Source: Lysobacteraceae bacterium (GTDB lineage: Bacteria > Pseudomonadota > Gammaproteobacteria > Nevskiales > Nevskiaceae). From it: 61,230 nucleotides of DNA. The notes beneath the pieces were generated by a model. It made no database searches. It was not told the DNA's origin and was given only the letters and a program-made list of their open reading frames with translations. This document shows positions 29,701 through 38,599 of the stretch, in pieces (position 1 is the stretch's first letter; each line of letters opens with the position of its first letter). The position numbers and the translations under genes are program-made. Location: contig PNMW01000018.1 of the NCBI GenBank assembly GCA_013823855.1, positions 1 to 61,230 on the forward strand. Direction: 5' to 3'.

Positions 29701-29964
29701 CTACTCGAACGACTTCAGCGCCACCTTGTCGTTGCCGTAGGTGACGGTCAGCGTCTTGTCGCCCGACTTCCAGGTTTCCTTGCTCAGGCTGAGCACGCCG
29801 CCGACGTCCGTGGCCCTGCTGTCGTCGGGCTTGCCGAGCAGGGCATGCACCTCGTCGCGGCTCATGCCGGGACCGATCTTGTCGTAGTTTTCGGCGGTGA
29901 CCTTCGACGAGCAGGCCGCAAGGGCGATCACGCAGGACAGCAGCAGGCAGCGGGCGATGTTCAT
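29701..29964 (-). CDS. Small SmpA/BamE-like lipoprotein
   Basis: The 87-residue product has a lipoprotein signal with lipobox ALAAC (about residues 14-18). The mature part carries the short motif YDKIGPGMSRDEVHALLGKPDD, typical of the small SmpA/OmlA (BamE-like) and DUF3862 fold, followed by beta strands (KTLTVTYGNDKVALKSF). It would be anchored in the periplasm, probably in an envelope role. It lies 10 bases upstream of the Nudix/MBL gene on the same strand. Confidence 0.85.
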   Translation of the reverse strand: MNIARCLLLSCVIALAACSSKVTAENYDKIGPGMSRDEVHALLGKPDDSRATDVGGVLSLSKETWKSGDKTLTVTYGNDKVALKSFE

Positions 29965-30033
29965 CGGCGATCAGCAAGGCAGGGACGATGAAGGATGCCA
30001 TAGGCCCCGCGATGGCAGGCGGCAGGTCTTGCC

Positions 30034-30378
30034 TCAGTGGCGATGGCGGTAGCCGTCGTCACGGTCGCGCCAGTCGCCACGCGGGCCGCGGCGTCCGTCA
30101 TGGCGGCCATCTCGGTAGCCCTCGCGATAGCCGCGTTGATACGGACGCCCGCGGTAGTCGTGATAGCCGCCGTAGTAGTAGCGCGGACCGCAGTACGGAC
30201 GGGGGACCTCGCGGTAGACCACCGCCGGTCCACGCCAGACCGGGCCCGGCGCGTAGTAGTACGGTGCGCCGTACAGCGGCACGCCGATCGACACACCGAC
30301 ATCGACGTGCGCCTGGGAGCCGAGTGGCGCCATCAGAGCCGAAAGGCCGAGTGCGCCGATCGCGAGCAGCTTGTGCAT
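30034..30378 (-). CDS. Exported Tyr/Gly/Arg-rich low-complexity protein
   Basis: The 114-residue product has a signal peptide (MHKLLAIGALGLSALMAPLG, cut after SQA). The mature protein is short and skewed: YGAPYYYAPGPVWRGPAVVY, then a low-complexity tail of RGYREGYRDGRHDGRR-type repeats rich in R, D, G, Y and ending in HRH. Such small YXY/RDRR secreted proteins are common in proteobacteria and have no settled function. I infer envelope or extracellular location and possible metal or polyanion binding through the His/Arg end. It precedes the lipoprotein gene on the same strand. Confidence 0.72.
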   Translation of the reverse strand: MHKLLAIGALGLSALMAPLGSQAHVDVGVSIGVPLYGAPYYYAPGPVWRGPAVVYREVPRPYCGPRYYYGGYHDYRGRPYQRGYREGYRDGRHDGRRGPRGDWRDRDDGYRHRH

Positions 30379-30453
30379 GGAATGCCTCCGGAAGTCGTGC
30401 CGATGGAGCGGAAGTTACGAGGCGCAGACTGAATCCTGCCTGAACATCTCCCG

Positions 30454-33024
30454 CTACTTGCTGACCATGCCCTTGAGTCCGCCGCTGATCAGCAGCGCGA
30501 TGTCGCCGAGCACCAGCAGCGGCGCCACGCCGCCGGGCGACGCCAGATAGCGTGGCTCCCAGACCGGGTCGAACTTCTCCTTGAAGTTGCGCAGGCCCTG
30601 GAAGTTGTAGAAGTGCTCGCCGTGCGCGAACAGCAGGCCGCCGAAGCGGTGCCAGTTCGAGGCCAGCGTGTGGTCGGCCATGCCTGACAGCGGCGCCATG
30701 CCAAGGCTGAAGCGCTGGTAACCCTCGGCCTGGAAATGGCTGAGCAGCTTGACGAAGAGGAAGTCCATCGCGCCTTTCGGCGCATCCGGCTGGTGGCGCA
30801 TCAGGTCGACGCTGGCCTCGATCCGGCGGCCGGTGGTCAGCAGGCTGGCGAAGGCGACGGCGCGGTCGTCCTTGCGGATCACCGCGACTGGCTGGCGTTC
30901 GAGATACGCGGGGTCGAAGGCGCCGAGCGAAAAGCCCTTTTCCGCCGTGTTGTGGGCGCCCAGCCAGGCGTCCGAGATCGCCCGCAGCTCGGGCATCAGC
31001 GCCGGAACGCCGGCCGCCGGGGTCACCTCGAAGCGCAGGCCCTCGCGTTCGGCGCGGTTGTAGCCGGCTCGCAGGTTGGCGCGGCTGCCACCCTTCAGCG
31101 TGAACTCCGGCAGCGGCACATAGGCTTCCTCGCCGAGCTTGAACACGTTGAGGCCGGCGTCGAGGTAGATCGGCAGGCTTTGCGGCCGCACCTGGTAGAA
31201 CGACGGCCGGCTCGCCGAGTCGCGGGCCCGCTCGATGAACGACCAGACCAGCTCCGGCCATTCCTCGCGCGGGCCGACCGGGTCGAACAGCGCCACCCAG
31301 GAGCGGTTGCGCCGGCCGAACATGATGAAGGCGTTGCCGGATTCGGAAAACAGCAGCGGCTTGTCGCCGGTCAGTGCCAGCCCGGCGTCGGCGTGGTCCT
31401 GCTCGCGGATCACCGCCGTCGCGCGGGTCAGGGCTTCGCCATCCGGCATCACCAGCGGCGGCAGCGGCGGCCGCAGCAACTGGCGCAGCGCGAAGCCCAG
31501 CGTGATCATCGCCATCGCCACCAGCGCCCGCAGCGCGCGCGGGGCATGGCCATCGAACTCGAACTGCCACCACAGCTCGTGGCGATAGTCGACGTCGCGG
31601 TAGGCGAACATCAGCAGGCCGGTCAGCACCGCGAGGATGGCGGCGACCGCCGCCAGCCAGCCGCCGCTGAAGCGCTGGGCGAACAGCGAGGCCTTGCGGG
31701 TGAACTGGCTGCGCGACAGCGCCAGTGCCGCGACCAGCAGGCCGACGATGGTGACTTCCTGGATGCTCAGGCCGCGCGGCAGCGCGAACACCAGGCTCAG
31801 GCCGGCCAGCGCCAGCCCGGCCCACCATGCCGCGTCGAGCCGCTGCAGCATGCCGCGGGCGACGAACAGCAGCATGAGACCGGCGATGCTGCCGAGGAAA
31901 TGCGCGCCTTCGACCAGCGGCAGCGGCACGTCGAGCGACAGCAGGTCGGTCGCGGTGACGGTGGCCGGCGTGACGCCAGTCGCCAGCAGGAACACGCCGA
32001 CGATCAGAGTCTGCGCGGCCAGCAGCACCGGCGACAGGCTGACCACCGCGCGGGTCACCGGGGCGGCGGCGCCGCGGCGCAGCTCGGTGGCGATCAGCAG
32101 CGCCAGCGCCAGCAGCAGCGGCAGCACGTGGTAGGTCAGCCGGTAGAGCAGCAGCGCGCCGGCGATCCGGTCGGTCGGCACGGCGCCGCCGAGCGCCACC
32201 AGCATGATCGCCTCGAACACGCCGAGACCGCCCGGCACGTGGCTGATGATGCCGAGCACGGTGGCGATCGCGAAGAAGCCGACGAACGCCGGAAAGCTGA
32301 CTGCGCCGCCCGGCAGCAGGCACCAGAGCACGGCTGCGGAGGCGATGATGTCGACCGCCGACACGATCAGCTGCTCGACCGCCAGCGGTCCCGATGGCAG
32401 CCGCAGGGTCAGGCCTTCACGCCATTTCAGGGTGCTGCCCTGGAAGCACAGCCAGATCAGCAGGGCGGTGGCCAGCACGGTGACTGCCGCCACGGTCTGC
32501 AGCGCCAGCACCGGCAGATGGGCGATCGGTGCGACCGCTTCGGCACCCCAGAGCAGCGCCACCGCGCCGACCGCGGTGATGCCGATGCCGAAGGCGCCGG
32601 CATTGAAGGCGATCGCCCGCGAGATCGCGCCGGCCTCGACGCCGGCGGCACCGTACATGCGCATCCGCACCGCGCCGCCAGTGAGCACGCCGAGGCCGAC
32701 GGTATTGGCCAGCGCGTAGGCGATGAACGCGGTGCGGGCGACGATCCGGTACGGCACCACGGCGCCGACGAAGCGCAGCGAGGCGTGGTCGTAGCCGGTC
32801 AGCGCGGCATAGCTGATCGCGGTTGCCGCCAGCGCCAGCGCGATCGCCGACGGCCGGGTGTCGCTGACCGCGGTGACCAGCTCGGCGTAACTCAGCTCGG
32901 CCATCATGCCGTGCAGCGCCTCGTACATCAGGCTGACCACGAACAGCACGAAGCCGGCGACCAGCCACGGCTGCCAGCGCCGCAGCGCGGCGATCATCCA
33001 GGCCTTGCGTTCGCTGCTGATCAC
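30454..33024 (-). CDS. mprF: Bifunctional lysylphosphatidylglycerol flippase/synthetase MprF
   Basis: The 856-residue protein matches MprF, which attaches an amino acid (classically Lys) from aminoacyl-tRNA to phosphatidylglycerol and flips the product to lower surface charge and resist cationic peptides. The N-terminal half has about a dozen membrane segments (flippase), including YALANTVGLGVLTGGAVRMR. The C-terminal DUF2156 domain has YNRAEREGLRFEV, MDFLFVKLLSHFQAEGYQ, SLGMAPLSGM and FYNFQGLRNFKEKFDPVWEP. The start used is GTG at 33024 with GAGGG upstream; an ATG at 32997 is possible. The amino acid donor (Lys or Ala) is not readable. Confidence 0.93.
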   Translation of the reverse strand: MISSERKAWMIAALRRWQPWLVAGFVLFVVSLMYEALHGMMAELSYAELVTAVSDTRPSAIALALAATAISYAALTGYDHASLRFVGAVVPYRIVARTAFIAYALANTVGLGVLTGGAVRMRMYGAAGVEAGAISRAIAFNAGAFGIGITAVGAVALLWGAEAVAPIAHLPVLALQTVAAVTVLATALLIWLCFQGSTLKWREGLTLRLPSGPLAVEQLIVSAVDIIASAAVLWCLLPGGAVSFPAFVGFFAIATVLGIISHVPGGLGVFEAIMLVALGGAVPTDRIAGALLLYRLTYHVLPLLLALALLIATELRRGAAAPVTRAVVSLSPVLLAAQTLIVGVFLLATGVTPATVTATDLLSLDVPLPLVEGAHFLGSIAGLMLLFVARGMLQRLDAAWWAGLALAGLSLVFALPRGLSIQEVTIVGLLVAALALSRSQFTRKASLFAQRFSGGWLAAVAAILAVLTGLLMFAYRDVDYRHELWWQFEFDGHAPRALRALVAMAMITLGFALRQLLRPPLPPLVMPDGEALTRATAVIREQDHADAGLALTGDKPLLFSESGNAFIMFGRRNRSWVALFDPVGPREEWPELVWSFIERARDSASRPSFYQVRPQSLPIYLDAGLNVFKLGEEAYVPLPEFTLKGGSRANLRAGYNRAEREGLRFEVTPAAGVPALMPELRAISDAWLGAHNTAEKGFSLGAFDPAYLERQPVAVIRKDDRAVAFASLLTTGRRIEASVDLMRHQPDAPKGAMDFLFVKLLSHFQAEGYQRFSLGMAPLSGMADHTLASNWHRFGGLLFAHGEHFYNFQGLRNFKEKFDPVWEPRYLASPGGVAPLLVLGDIALLISGGLKGMVSK

Positions 33025-33059
33025 GCCGGGGTCCCTCGGTTCGGGCGGGGCATCGTGCC

Positions 33060-34187
33060 TCAGCCGCCGAGCGCCTGACCGAGATCGGCGATCAGATCGT
33101 CGGCATGTTCCAGTCCGACCGACATCCGCAGCAGGTTCTGCGGCGTGGTCGTATGCGGGCCTTCGACCGAGGCGCGGTGCTCGATCAGGCTTTCGACGCC
33201 GCCGAGGCTCGTGGCCCGGGTGAATACCGACACCCGGCCCGCTGCCGCCAGCGCCACCTCGCGGCCGCCGCGGACCTGGAACGACAGCATCGCGCCGTAG
33301 CCACCGGACATCTGCCGGCGCGCCAGCGCGTGGCCGGCATGGCTGGGCAGGCCCGGGTAGTGGACCCCCTCGACCGCCGGATGGCCGGCGAGGAACTCGG
33401 CAATCGCCTGAGCGTTGGCGGTCTGCGCCCGTACCCGCAGCGGCAGGGTGGCGATCGAGCGCTGCAGCAGCCAGCAGTCGAACGGCGAGGGCACGCCGCC
33501 GCCCTTGGTCTGCAGGTCGCGGATCCGCGCGAACAGCGCGCTGTCGCCGTCGCGGGCGATCACCGCGCCGCCGAGCACATCGCTGTGGCCGCCGAGATAC
33601 TTGGTGGTCGAGTGCATGACCAGGTCGGCGCCCAGCGCCAGCGGCTGCTGGATCACCGGCGTGGCGAACGTCGAGTCGACGACCAGCGCCGCGCCGGCCG
33701 ACCGGGCGATGTCGGCCAGCCCGGCGATGTCGCTGATCTTGAGCAGCGGATTCGACGGCGTTTCGGCCCAGATCAGCGTCGTCGATGGCGTCAGCGCCGC
33801 TCGCACGGCATCGAGATCGGTGAGATCGACGAGGCTGTGGGTCAGCCCCCAGCGCGCCAGCAGTTCGCGCAGCTGGGTGCGGGTGCCGTGGTAGACGTCG
33901 TCCGGGGCGATCACGTGGTCGCCCGGCGACAGCGCCTGGAACACCGACAGCGAGGCGGCCGAGCCGGACGCGAAGGCCGCCGCCGCCGTGCCGCCTTCAA
34001 GTGCGGCGAGCAGGGTTTCCAGCGTCGCCCGGCCCGGATTGCTCGACCGCGTGTAGATATGACCGTGCGGGTAATCGCCGTGGGCATCGCGGGCGAAGGT
34101 CGTCGACAGGATCGGCGACGGAGCGACGGCACCGGTCGCGGTGTCGGCAGCGCGGCCGGCGTGGATGGCGAGCGTTTCGAGCTTCAT
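33060..34187 (-). CDS. Trans-sulfuration PLP enzyme (cystathionine gamma-synthase/lyase family)
   Basis: The 375-residue Cys/Met-metabolism PLP enzyme opens with KLETLAIHAG and TTFARD. The PLP lysine is K196 in MHSTTKYLGGHSDVLGG. YTRSSNPGRATLETLLAALEGG and the GGVESLIEHRAS substrate segment are present. This fits cystathionine gamma-synthase (MetB) or gamma-lyase; the two are hard to separate by eye. Start chosen at ATG 34187 (MKLETLAIHAG), where homologues begin. It is in the minus-strand run between a flavodoxin gene and mprF. Confidence 0.9.
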   Translation of the reverse strand: MKLETLAIHAGRAADTATGAVAPSPILSTTFARDAHGDYPHGHIYTRSSNPGRATLETLLAALEGGTAAAAFASGSAASLSVFQALSPGDHVIAPDDVYHGTRTQLRELLARWGLTHSLVDLTDLDAVRAALTPSTTLIWAETPSNPLLKISDIAGLADIARSAGAALVVDSTFATPVIQQPLALGADLVMHSTTKYLGGHSDVLGGAVIARDGDSALFARIRDLQTKGGGVPSPFDCWLLQRSIATLPLRVRAQTANAQAIAEFLAGHPAVEGVHYPGLPSHAGHALARRQMSGGYGAMLSFQVRGGREVALAAAGRVSVFTRATSLGGVESLIEHRASVEGPHTTTPQNLLRMSVGLEHADDLIADLGQALGG

Positions 34188-34230
34188 TCGGGCAGCAATC
34201 GTGTTCGGGTACATCGTCGGGATGGGGAGC

Positions 34231-34689
34231 TTACAGCGTGCCGAAGGCGATTCCTGCAGCGAGCAGCGCGCCACGTTCGCGTGCGGCGGCCAAGGCCGCC
34301 GGATCCGGCTCGCCCTTGACGATCAGCGGCTCGGCCACCCGCTTCCAGCGATAGCCGCTGGCGATCCGTTCCAGCGCCCGCACCGCACCCGTTCCATCAT
34401 TGCCGGCGCTGACCAGCATCAGGTACGGCAGGCCGTCGACCCTGCCTTCGGCCGGGTAGTAGGTGCGATCGAGAAAATCCTTCACCGCGCCGGACAGGTA
34501 GCCGAAGTTCTCCGGCGTGGCGACGATCAGGCCGTCGGCGGCCAGCAGGTCATCGAGCCCGGCATCGAGCGCCCGCAGTACCCGGACGTCGACCTCGTCG
34601 GCGAATTCGGACGCGCCCTGGCCGGCGGCAGCCACCAGTTGCCCGGTGCGGCCGGTCTGCGTGCTCCAGATGATCAGCAGGCGCTTCAT
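34231..34689 (-). CDS. Flavodoxin-like/NAD(P)H-dependent FMN reductase family protein
   Basis: The 152-residue protein has the flavodoxin fold: strand 1 and FMN-phosphate loop LLIIWSTQTGRTGQLV, and the second FMN-binding loop ATPENFGYLSGAVKDFLDRTYY. The C-terminus is short (ERGALLAAGIAFG). It probably binds FMN and acts as an electron carrier or quinone/flavin reductase. It is 15 bases downstream of hslR. Confidence 0.85.
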   Translation of the reverse strand: MKRLLIIWSTQTGRTGQLVAAAGQGASEFADEVDVRVLRALDAGLDDLLAADGLIVATPENFGYLSGAVKDFLDRTYYPAEGRVDGLPYLMLVSAGNDGTGAVRALERIASGYRWKRVAEPLIVKGEPDPAALAAARERGALLAAGIAFGTL

Positions 34690-34704
34690 GAGGGTCCGCC
34701 GGCA

Positions 34705-35151
34705 TCAGCGCAGGCTGCGCTTGAAGCGATGAATCAGGCGCCGCTGCAGCTTCGATGGCCGGTCGCTGCTGATCTCGTCGGCCGCCGCCCGGGCCTCGGC
34801 TTCGCGGGCGCGGCGGGTCTTGCTGGCCTCGGTTTCCGCGTACAGCAGCCGGGCGAACGGGGCGGCGAGGCGCTGGTCGCTGCGTTCCAGCACGGTCACC
34901 TGCATCTCGTCGAAGCCGCGCTTGATGCCGATCTCGGCGCCGAGCGCGACCTCCTTCGCGACCTTCGCGCGCTGCCCCTCGTAGCGGACGTGACCGGCCT
35001 CGATCGCATCCTTGGCGAGATTGCGGGTCTTGTAGAAGCGCGCTGCCCACAGCCACTTGTCGAGCCGCACCGAGTCGACCGGCTTCGGATGGCGTGGCGG
35101 CGGATCGCCGCCGTCATCGCCATCGAGGTCGTCGTCATCGTCGTCGATCAA
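34705..35151 (-). CDS. hslR: Heat-shock ribosome-associated protein Hsp15 (S4 domain)
   Basis: The 148-residue protein contains the S4 RNA-binding domain VRLDKWLWAARFYKTRNLAK, which matches E. coli Hsp15. Hsp15 binds free 50S subunits carrying nascent chains and recycles them. A basic C-terminus (SKLQRRLIHRFKRSL) is also typical. The N-terminus is an unusual acidic tract (MIDDDDDDLDGDDGGD). The start is TTG at 35151, supported by AGGAG six bases upstream. It begins 1 base after the stop of the 82-residue gene. Confidence 0.9.
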   Translation of the reverse strand: MIDDDDDDLDGDDGGDPPPRHPKPVDSVRLDKWLWAARFYKTRNLAKDAIEAGHVRYEGQRAKVAKEVALGAEIGIKRGFDEMQVTVLERSDQRLAAPFARLLYAETEASKTRRAREAEARAAADEISSDRPSKLQRRLIHRFKRSLR

Positions 35152-35152
35152 C

Positions 35153-35401
35153 TCAGTCTCCTGTCGGACGGCGGCAGACCGGCCCGGCGATCACCGGCAG
35201 GCCGATCGCGAAGCGCAGGCGGCGCAGTGCCCGCTGCGTGGCCTCGGGCGATGCGCCGTAGTCGGACACGAAGCGCAGCAGCGCATCGACATCGACCGGT
35301 TCGCTGCGGGCGATGGCGCAGGCGGCGTCGAGAGCCGCGCGATCGCCTTCGTCGAGCCAGGCTTCGAGATGCGCGTGCAGCGCCGCCGGATCGACGGCCA
35401 T
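35153..35401 (-). CDS. Unknown 82-residue protein between an MFS pump and hslR
   Basis: The product starts with MAVDPAALHAHLEAWLDEGD and is mostly helical and mildly acidic, then turns basic (QRALRRLRFAIGLP). No domain, signal or membrane segment is recognised. Its ATG shares a base with the MFS stop (TGATG) and its own stop is one base before the hslR TTG, so it is translationally coupled on both sides. This packing is the main support that it is real. Confidence 0.7.
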   Translation of the reverse strand: MAVDPAALHAHLEAWLDEGDRAALDAACAIARSEPVDVDALLRFVSDYGASPEATQRALRRLRFAIGLPVIAGPVCRRPTGD

Positions 35402-36651
35402 CAGGACGCCACCGGCACCGGCGCCGGTTCGCGGGTCTGGCGCCATACCACCACCAGGGCGGCGAAGGTCAGGCTGGCGGCGAGCAGGAACGGTGCGCCA
35501 GGCAGGTGCAGCGCGCTGCCGCGGCCGATGAAGAACGCGAAGCTGCCGGTGAACAGTGCCGGGGCGAGCATGCCGGCGATGCCGACGATGCTGGTGTTCG
35601 CACCCTGCAGGCGGCCCTGTTCGCTGGGCAGCACGCGCTGGGTCATCAGGCTCTGCAGGCCCGGGTTGAACAGGCCCATCAGCGCGAACACCGGCATGCC
35701 GGCCCAGAACCACGGCGCGGTCGGCGCCAGCGCCATCCACAGGAAGCCGACGGTGCCGCAGGACAGGCCGCTGTACATCGAGACGCGTTCGCCGAAGCGC
35801 TTGACGAAGCGGCGTACCAGCCCGCCTTCGACGGCGATGTTCAGCACGCCGGTGAAAGTCAGGGTCAGGCCGGTCGTCTCGGCGTTCCAGCCGTAGCGGT
35901 AGCCGGTGTACAGCACGAACACGCTGGGCAGGACATAGCGGGCCAGCTGGAACAGCAGGTTGACGAAGGCCAGCCCGGCCAGCCCCGGATAGGCACGCAG
36001 CAACTGCAGCGCTCCGACCGGATTGGCGCGCGACCACGAGAAAGCACTGCGCTTTTCCGGCGGCAGCGATTCCGGCAGCACCAACAGGCCGTACAGCGCG
36101 CTGACCAGCGCCAGCGCGGCGGCGCACCAGAACGGCAGCCGAGGGTCGATGCCGCCGAGCAGGCCGCCGAGCGCCGGGCCGACCACGAAGCCGAGGCCGA
36201 AGGCCGCACCCAGCATGCCGAAGCCGGCGGCGCGCTTGTCCGGCGGGGTGATGTCGGCGACATAGGCGGCCGACACCGAAAAGCTCGACGCGGTGATGCC
36301 GGACAGGATGCGGCCGAACAGCAGCCAGCCGACGGTCGGCGCCAGTGCCATCACGATGTAGTCGAGGCCGAGACCGAAACAGGAGATCAGGATCACCGGC
36401 CGCCGGCCCCAGCGATCGGACAGCGCGCCGAGCAACGGCGAAAACAGGAACTGCATCAGCGCCCAGGCGGTCGCGAACAGGCCGTAGGTTTCCGCGGCGT
36501 AGGCGGTGTCGCCGCCGCGGAACTGCTCGATCAGTTTGGGCAGCACCGGGATGATCAGGCCGAAGGCCAGCACATCGATCACCACGGTGATGAAGATGAA
36601 GATCAGGGCAGCGCGCCGCTGCGGGCGCGCCGCAGGCGGCGCCTCCGTCAT
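35401..36651 (-). CDS. MFS drug efflux transporter (TetA/TCR-like)
   Basis: The 416-residue protein has twelve hydrophobic segments in the major facilitator pattern. The TM2-3 loop signature GALSDRWGRRPVIL and the TM5 motif C-like GFVVGPALGGLLGG are characteristic of proton-drug antiporters of the tetracycline-resistance (TCR/Tet) group. TM1 has ITVVIDVLAFGLIIPVLP, typical of this family. Many members have no confirmed drug substrate, so the call stays general. It follows the AAA+ gene by 36 bases on the same strand. Confidence 0.9.
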   Translation of the reverse strand: MTEAPPAARPQRRAALIFIFITVVIDVLAFGLIIPVLPKLIEQFRGGDTAYAAETYGLFATAWALMQFLFSPLLGALSDRWGRRPVILISCFGLGLDYIVMALAPTVGWLLFGRILSGITASSFSVSAAYVADITPPDKRAAGFGMLGAAFGLGFVVGPALGGLLGGIDPRLPFWCAAALALVSALYGLLVLPESLPPEKRSAFSWSRANPVGALQLLRAYPGLAGLAFVNLLFQLARYVLPSVFVLYTGYRYGWNAETTGLTLTFTGVLNIAVEGGLVRRFVKRFGERVSMYSGLSCGTVGFLWMALAPTAPWFWAGMPVFALMGLFNPGLQSLMTQRVLPSEQGRLQGANTSIVGIAGMLAPALFTGSFAFFIGRGSALHLPGAPFLLAASLTFAALVVVWRQTREPAPVPVAS

Positions 36652-36687
36652 CGGCGGCTGCGCTCCCGGGCCGGCTGCGTCACCGCC

Positions 36688-38016
36688 TCAGGCCACCGAG
36701 TAGATCTGGTGGCTGTGATGCGATTTCGGCTCCCAGAGCTGGATGCCGGCCTCGACCTCGGTGGCGCGGATCAGGTTGTCGCCGCCGCGCAGGGTGGCGG
36801 TATCGACGAACGCCGATTCCAGCACGCGGACCAGGCCGCGGATATTGCCGTGCCAGCGGCAGTCGCGGATCACCGCCCAGGCCTCGCTGGACAGCCCCGT
36901 GGGCGCGACCCAGTTGGTGCAGCGGCCGACCAGTTTGGCCAGCGCCGTCGCCACCACCGCGATCATGTCTTCCTCGCGCTTCGACAGTTCCGGCACCTGC
37001 AGGGTCGAGGCGCCGAGGCGGGTGAACTGGTCAAGGTTCACCGAGTTCATCAGGTGGGTCCACGAGCGGTTGGTGGCGTACAGCACCGCGCAGTCCAGCG
37101 GCTGCTTGGCCGAGGCGCCATACGGCAGGTACTGGCCGTTGTCGAGCGCTTCCATCAGCACTTCCATCACCGCGCCGTTGATCTCGTGGCTCTCGTCGAG
37201 GAAGCAGACGCCGTCACGGGCGTGCTGGAAGGCACCGGTGCGGGCACCGGCGCCCGGAAAGGCGCCGGAGACGTGGCCGCAGAGCAGCGACTTGATCGCG
37301 GCCTTGTCGCCGACGCTTTCGGCCGCCAGGTTGACCGACACGAACTTTCCCTTGGCGCGCTGCAAGTAGTAGTAGTACGCCAGCGTGGTCTTGCCGGAGC
37401 CCGGGCCGCCGAGCAGGCAGGCGCGCGAAATGCCGTTGGCGGCAAAGCCGCGAATGCGCGCCACCAGCGCATGCAGTTCGGGGCTGAACACGAAGAAATT
37501 CTTGAACGCCGTGTTGTCGACTTCGGTGGTCGCCGGCATCCGGATCACGTTGTCCTCGATGACCGGCTTGAGGCGACTGTTCAGCTGGCGACCGACGCCG
37601 TCGAGATCGGAGGCGACCATCAGGCGCACGCCCTGCAGCCGGCCGGCGGCGGCGCGCTTGTCGAGCCACTGGCCGAGCGCGACCAGCTGGGTCGGATTGA
37701 CGGCGATCACCAGCACGGTGTCGAAGCCGGCGGCACGCGCGGCGATCACCTTGTCGGCCAGCGGATCGAGATCCAGCGGGCTGTTGAACAGGCTCAGCAC
37801 GTAGGGGCTGGACAGGCCGCCGGCGATGCTCGGATCAAGCGGCGAGACCACGGCGCTGCGCTGGCCGACCGGCAACTGCAGCGCTTCGGCGGTCAGCTGC
37901 TCGCGGTCACGGATCGCCAGATCCGCCGCCACCACCAGCAGGTCCGGCGCATGGTCGCGCGGCGTGATGGTGAATTCCGGCGGCTTCTTGTCTGCCTTCT
38001 TGCCCGTGCCAAACAT
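36688..38016 (-). CDS. Sigma-54-activator-like AAA+ ATPase without DNA-binding domain
   Basis: The 442-residue protein has an N-terminal region of about 170 residues that I do not recognise. A AAA+ core follows with Walker A GGPGSGKTTL (203-212), a loop-1 motif GAFPGAGARTGAF (251-263) where sigma-54 activators have GAFTGA, and Walker B VCFLDESHEIN (270-280). A sensor-II-like stretch WHGNIRGL comes late. The C-terminus ends soon after with no Fis-type helix-turn-helix, and no receiver or GAF domain is evident at the front. The start ATG 38016 has GGGAG eight bases upstream. It may be a non-transcriptional relative or act on a partner. Function unknown. Confidence 0.85.
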   Translation of the reverse strand: MFGTGKKADKKPPEFTITPRDHAPDLLVVAADLAIRDREQLTAEALQLPVGQRSAVVSPLDPSIAGGLSSPYVLSLFNSPLDLDPLADKVIAARAAGFDTVLVIAVNPTQLVALGQWLDKRAAAGRLQGVRLMVASDLDGVGRQLNSRLKPVIEDNVIRMPATTEVDNTAFKNFFVFSPELHALVARIRGFAANGISRACLLGGPGSGKTTLAYYYYLQRAKGKFVSVNLAAESVGDKAAIKSLLCGHVSGAFPGAGARTGAFQHARDGVCFLDESHEINGAVMEVLMEALDNGQYLPYGASAKQPLDCAVLYATNRSWTHLMNSVNLDQFTRLGASTLQVPELSKREEDMIAVVATALAKLVGRCTNWVAPTGLSSEAWAVIRDCRWHGNIRGLVRVLESAFVDTATLRGGDNLIRATEVEAGIQLWEPKSHHSHQIYSVA

Positions 38017-38164
38017 GTTCTGGACTCCCTTGGGTGCTGTTCGATCTGGCCGGACGCTACGCATTCCGGCCTGATTCGCCTTGCGCTATCCGACGGAACA
38101 CCGGCGCTCGCTGACCAGCGGCAGGCGGTGCTTCCTTGGTGCCGCTCGTATGATTGCAGCCCGC

Positions 38165-38578
38165 ATGGCTGACGACAAACCGATGACCGAGACGAGCACC
38201 CCGAGCCTGTTCGAAACCCTGGGCGGCGAGCCGGGAATCCGGCGTCTGGTCGACGACTTCTACACGGTGATGGACGCCGAAGCGTTTGCCGCCGGCATCC
38301 GCGCGCTGCATCCGCCGGCGCTGGACGGCTCGCGCGACAAGTTCTTCTGGTTCCTGTGCGGCTGGAGCGGCGGGCCGAACCATTACATCGAGCGTTACGG
38401 CCATCCGCGGTTGCGCGCCCGGCACCTGCCGTATCCGATCGCCACTCCCGAGCGCGACCAGTGGCTGGCCTGCATGCAACGGGCGCTGGCCCGGCAGCCG
38501 TGGACCGATGCGGTCAAGGAGATGCTGCTGCGCTCGTTCTTCGATACCGCCGACTGGATGCGCAACCGGCCGGACTGA
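38165..38578 (+). CDS. Group II truncated hemoglobin
   Basis: The 137-residue protein has the 2-on-2 globin pattern: LFETLGGEPGIRRLVDDFY for the helix A/B region, DKFFWFLCGWSGGPNHYIER for helix E/F, and the proximal histidine in HPRLRARHLPYPI. This is the group II (trHbO-like) form, which binds oxygen or NO and may detoxify nitric oxide or scavenge oxygen. Starts at 38165 or 38183 are both possible. It is divergent from the AAA+ gene and convergent with the small membrane gene. Confidence 0.9.
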   Translation: MADDKPMTETSTPSLFETLGGEPGIRRLVDDFYTVMDAEAFAAGIRALHPPALDGSRDKFFWFLCGWSGGPNHYIERYGHPRLRARHLPYPIATPERDQWLACMQRALARQPWTDAVKEMLLRSFFDTADWMRNRPD

Positions 38579-38599
38579 GGCCGGACCCCAGCCGGACGA

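Noticed and set aside
34141..38172. A 1343-codon open frame on the plus strand
   Set aside because: It runs antisense to six convincing minus-strand genes and has the low-complexity composition of a codon-bias shadow.
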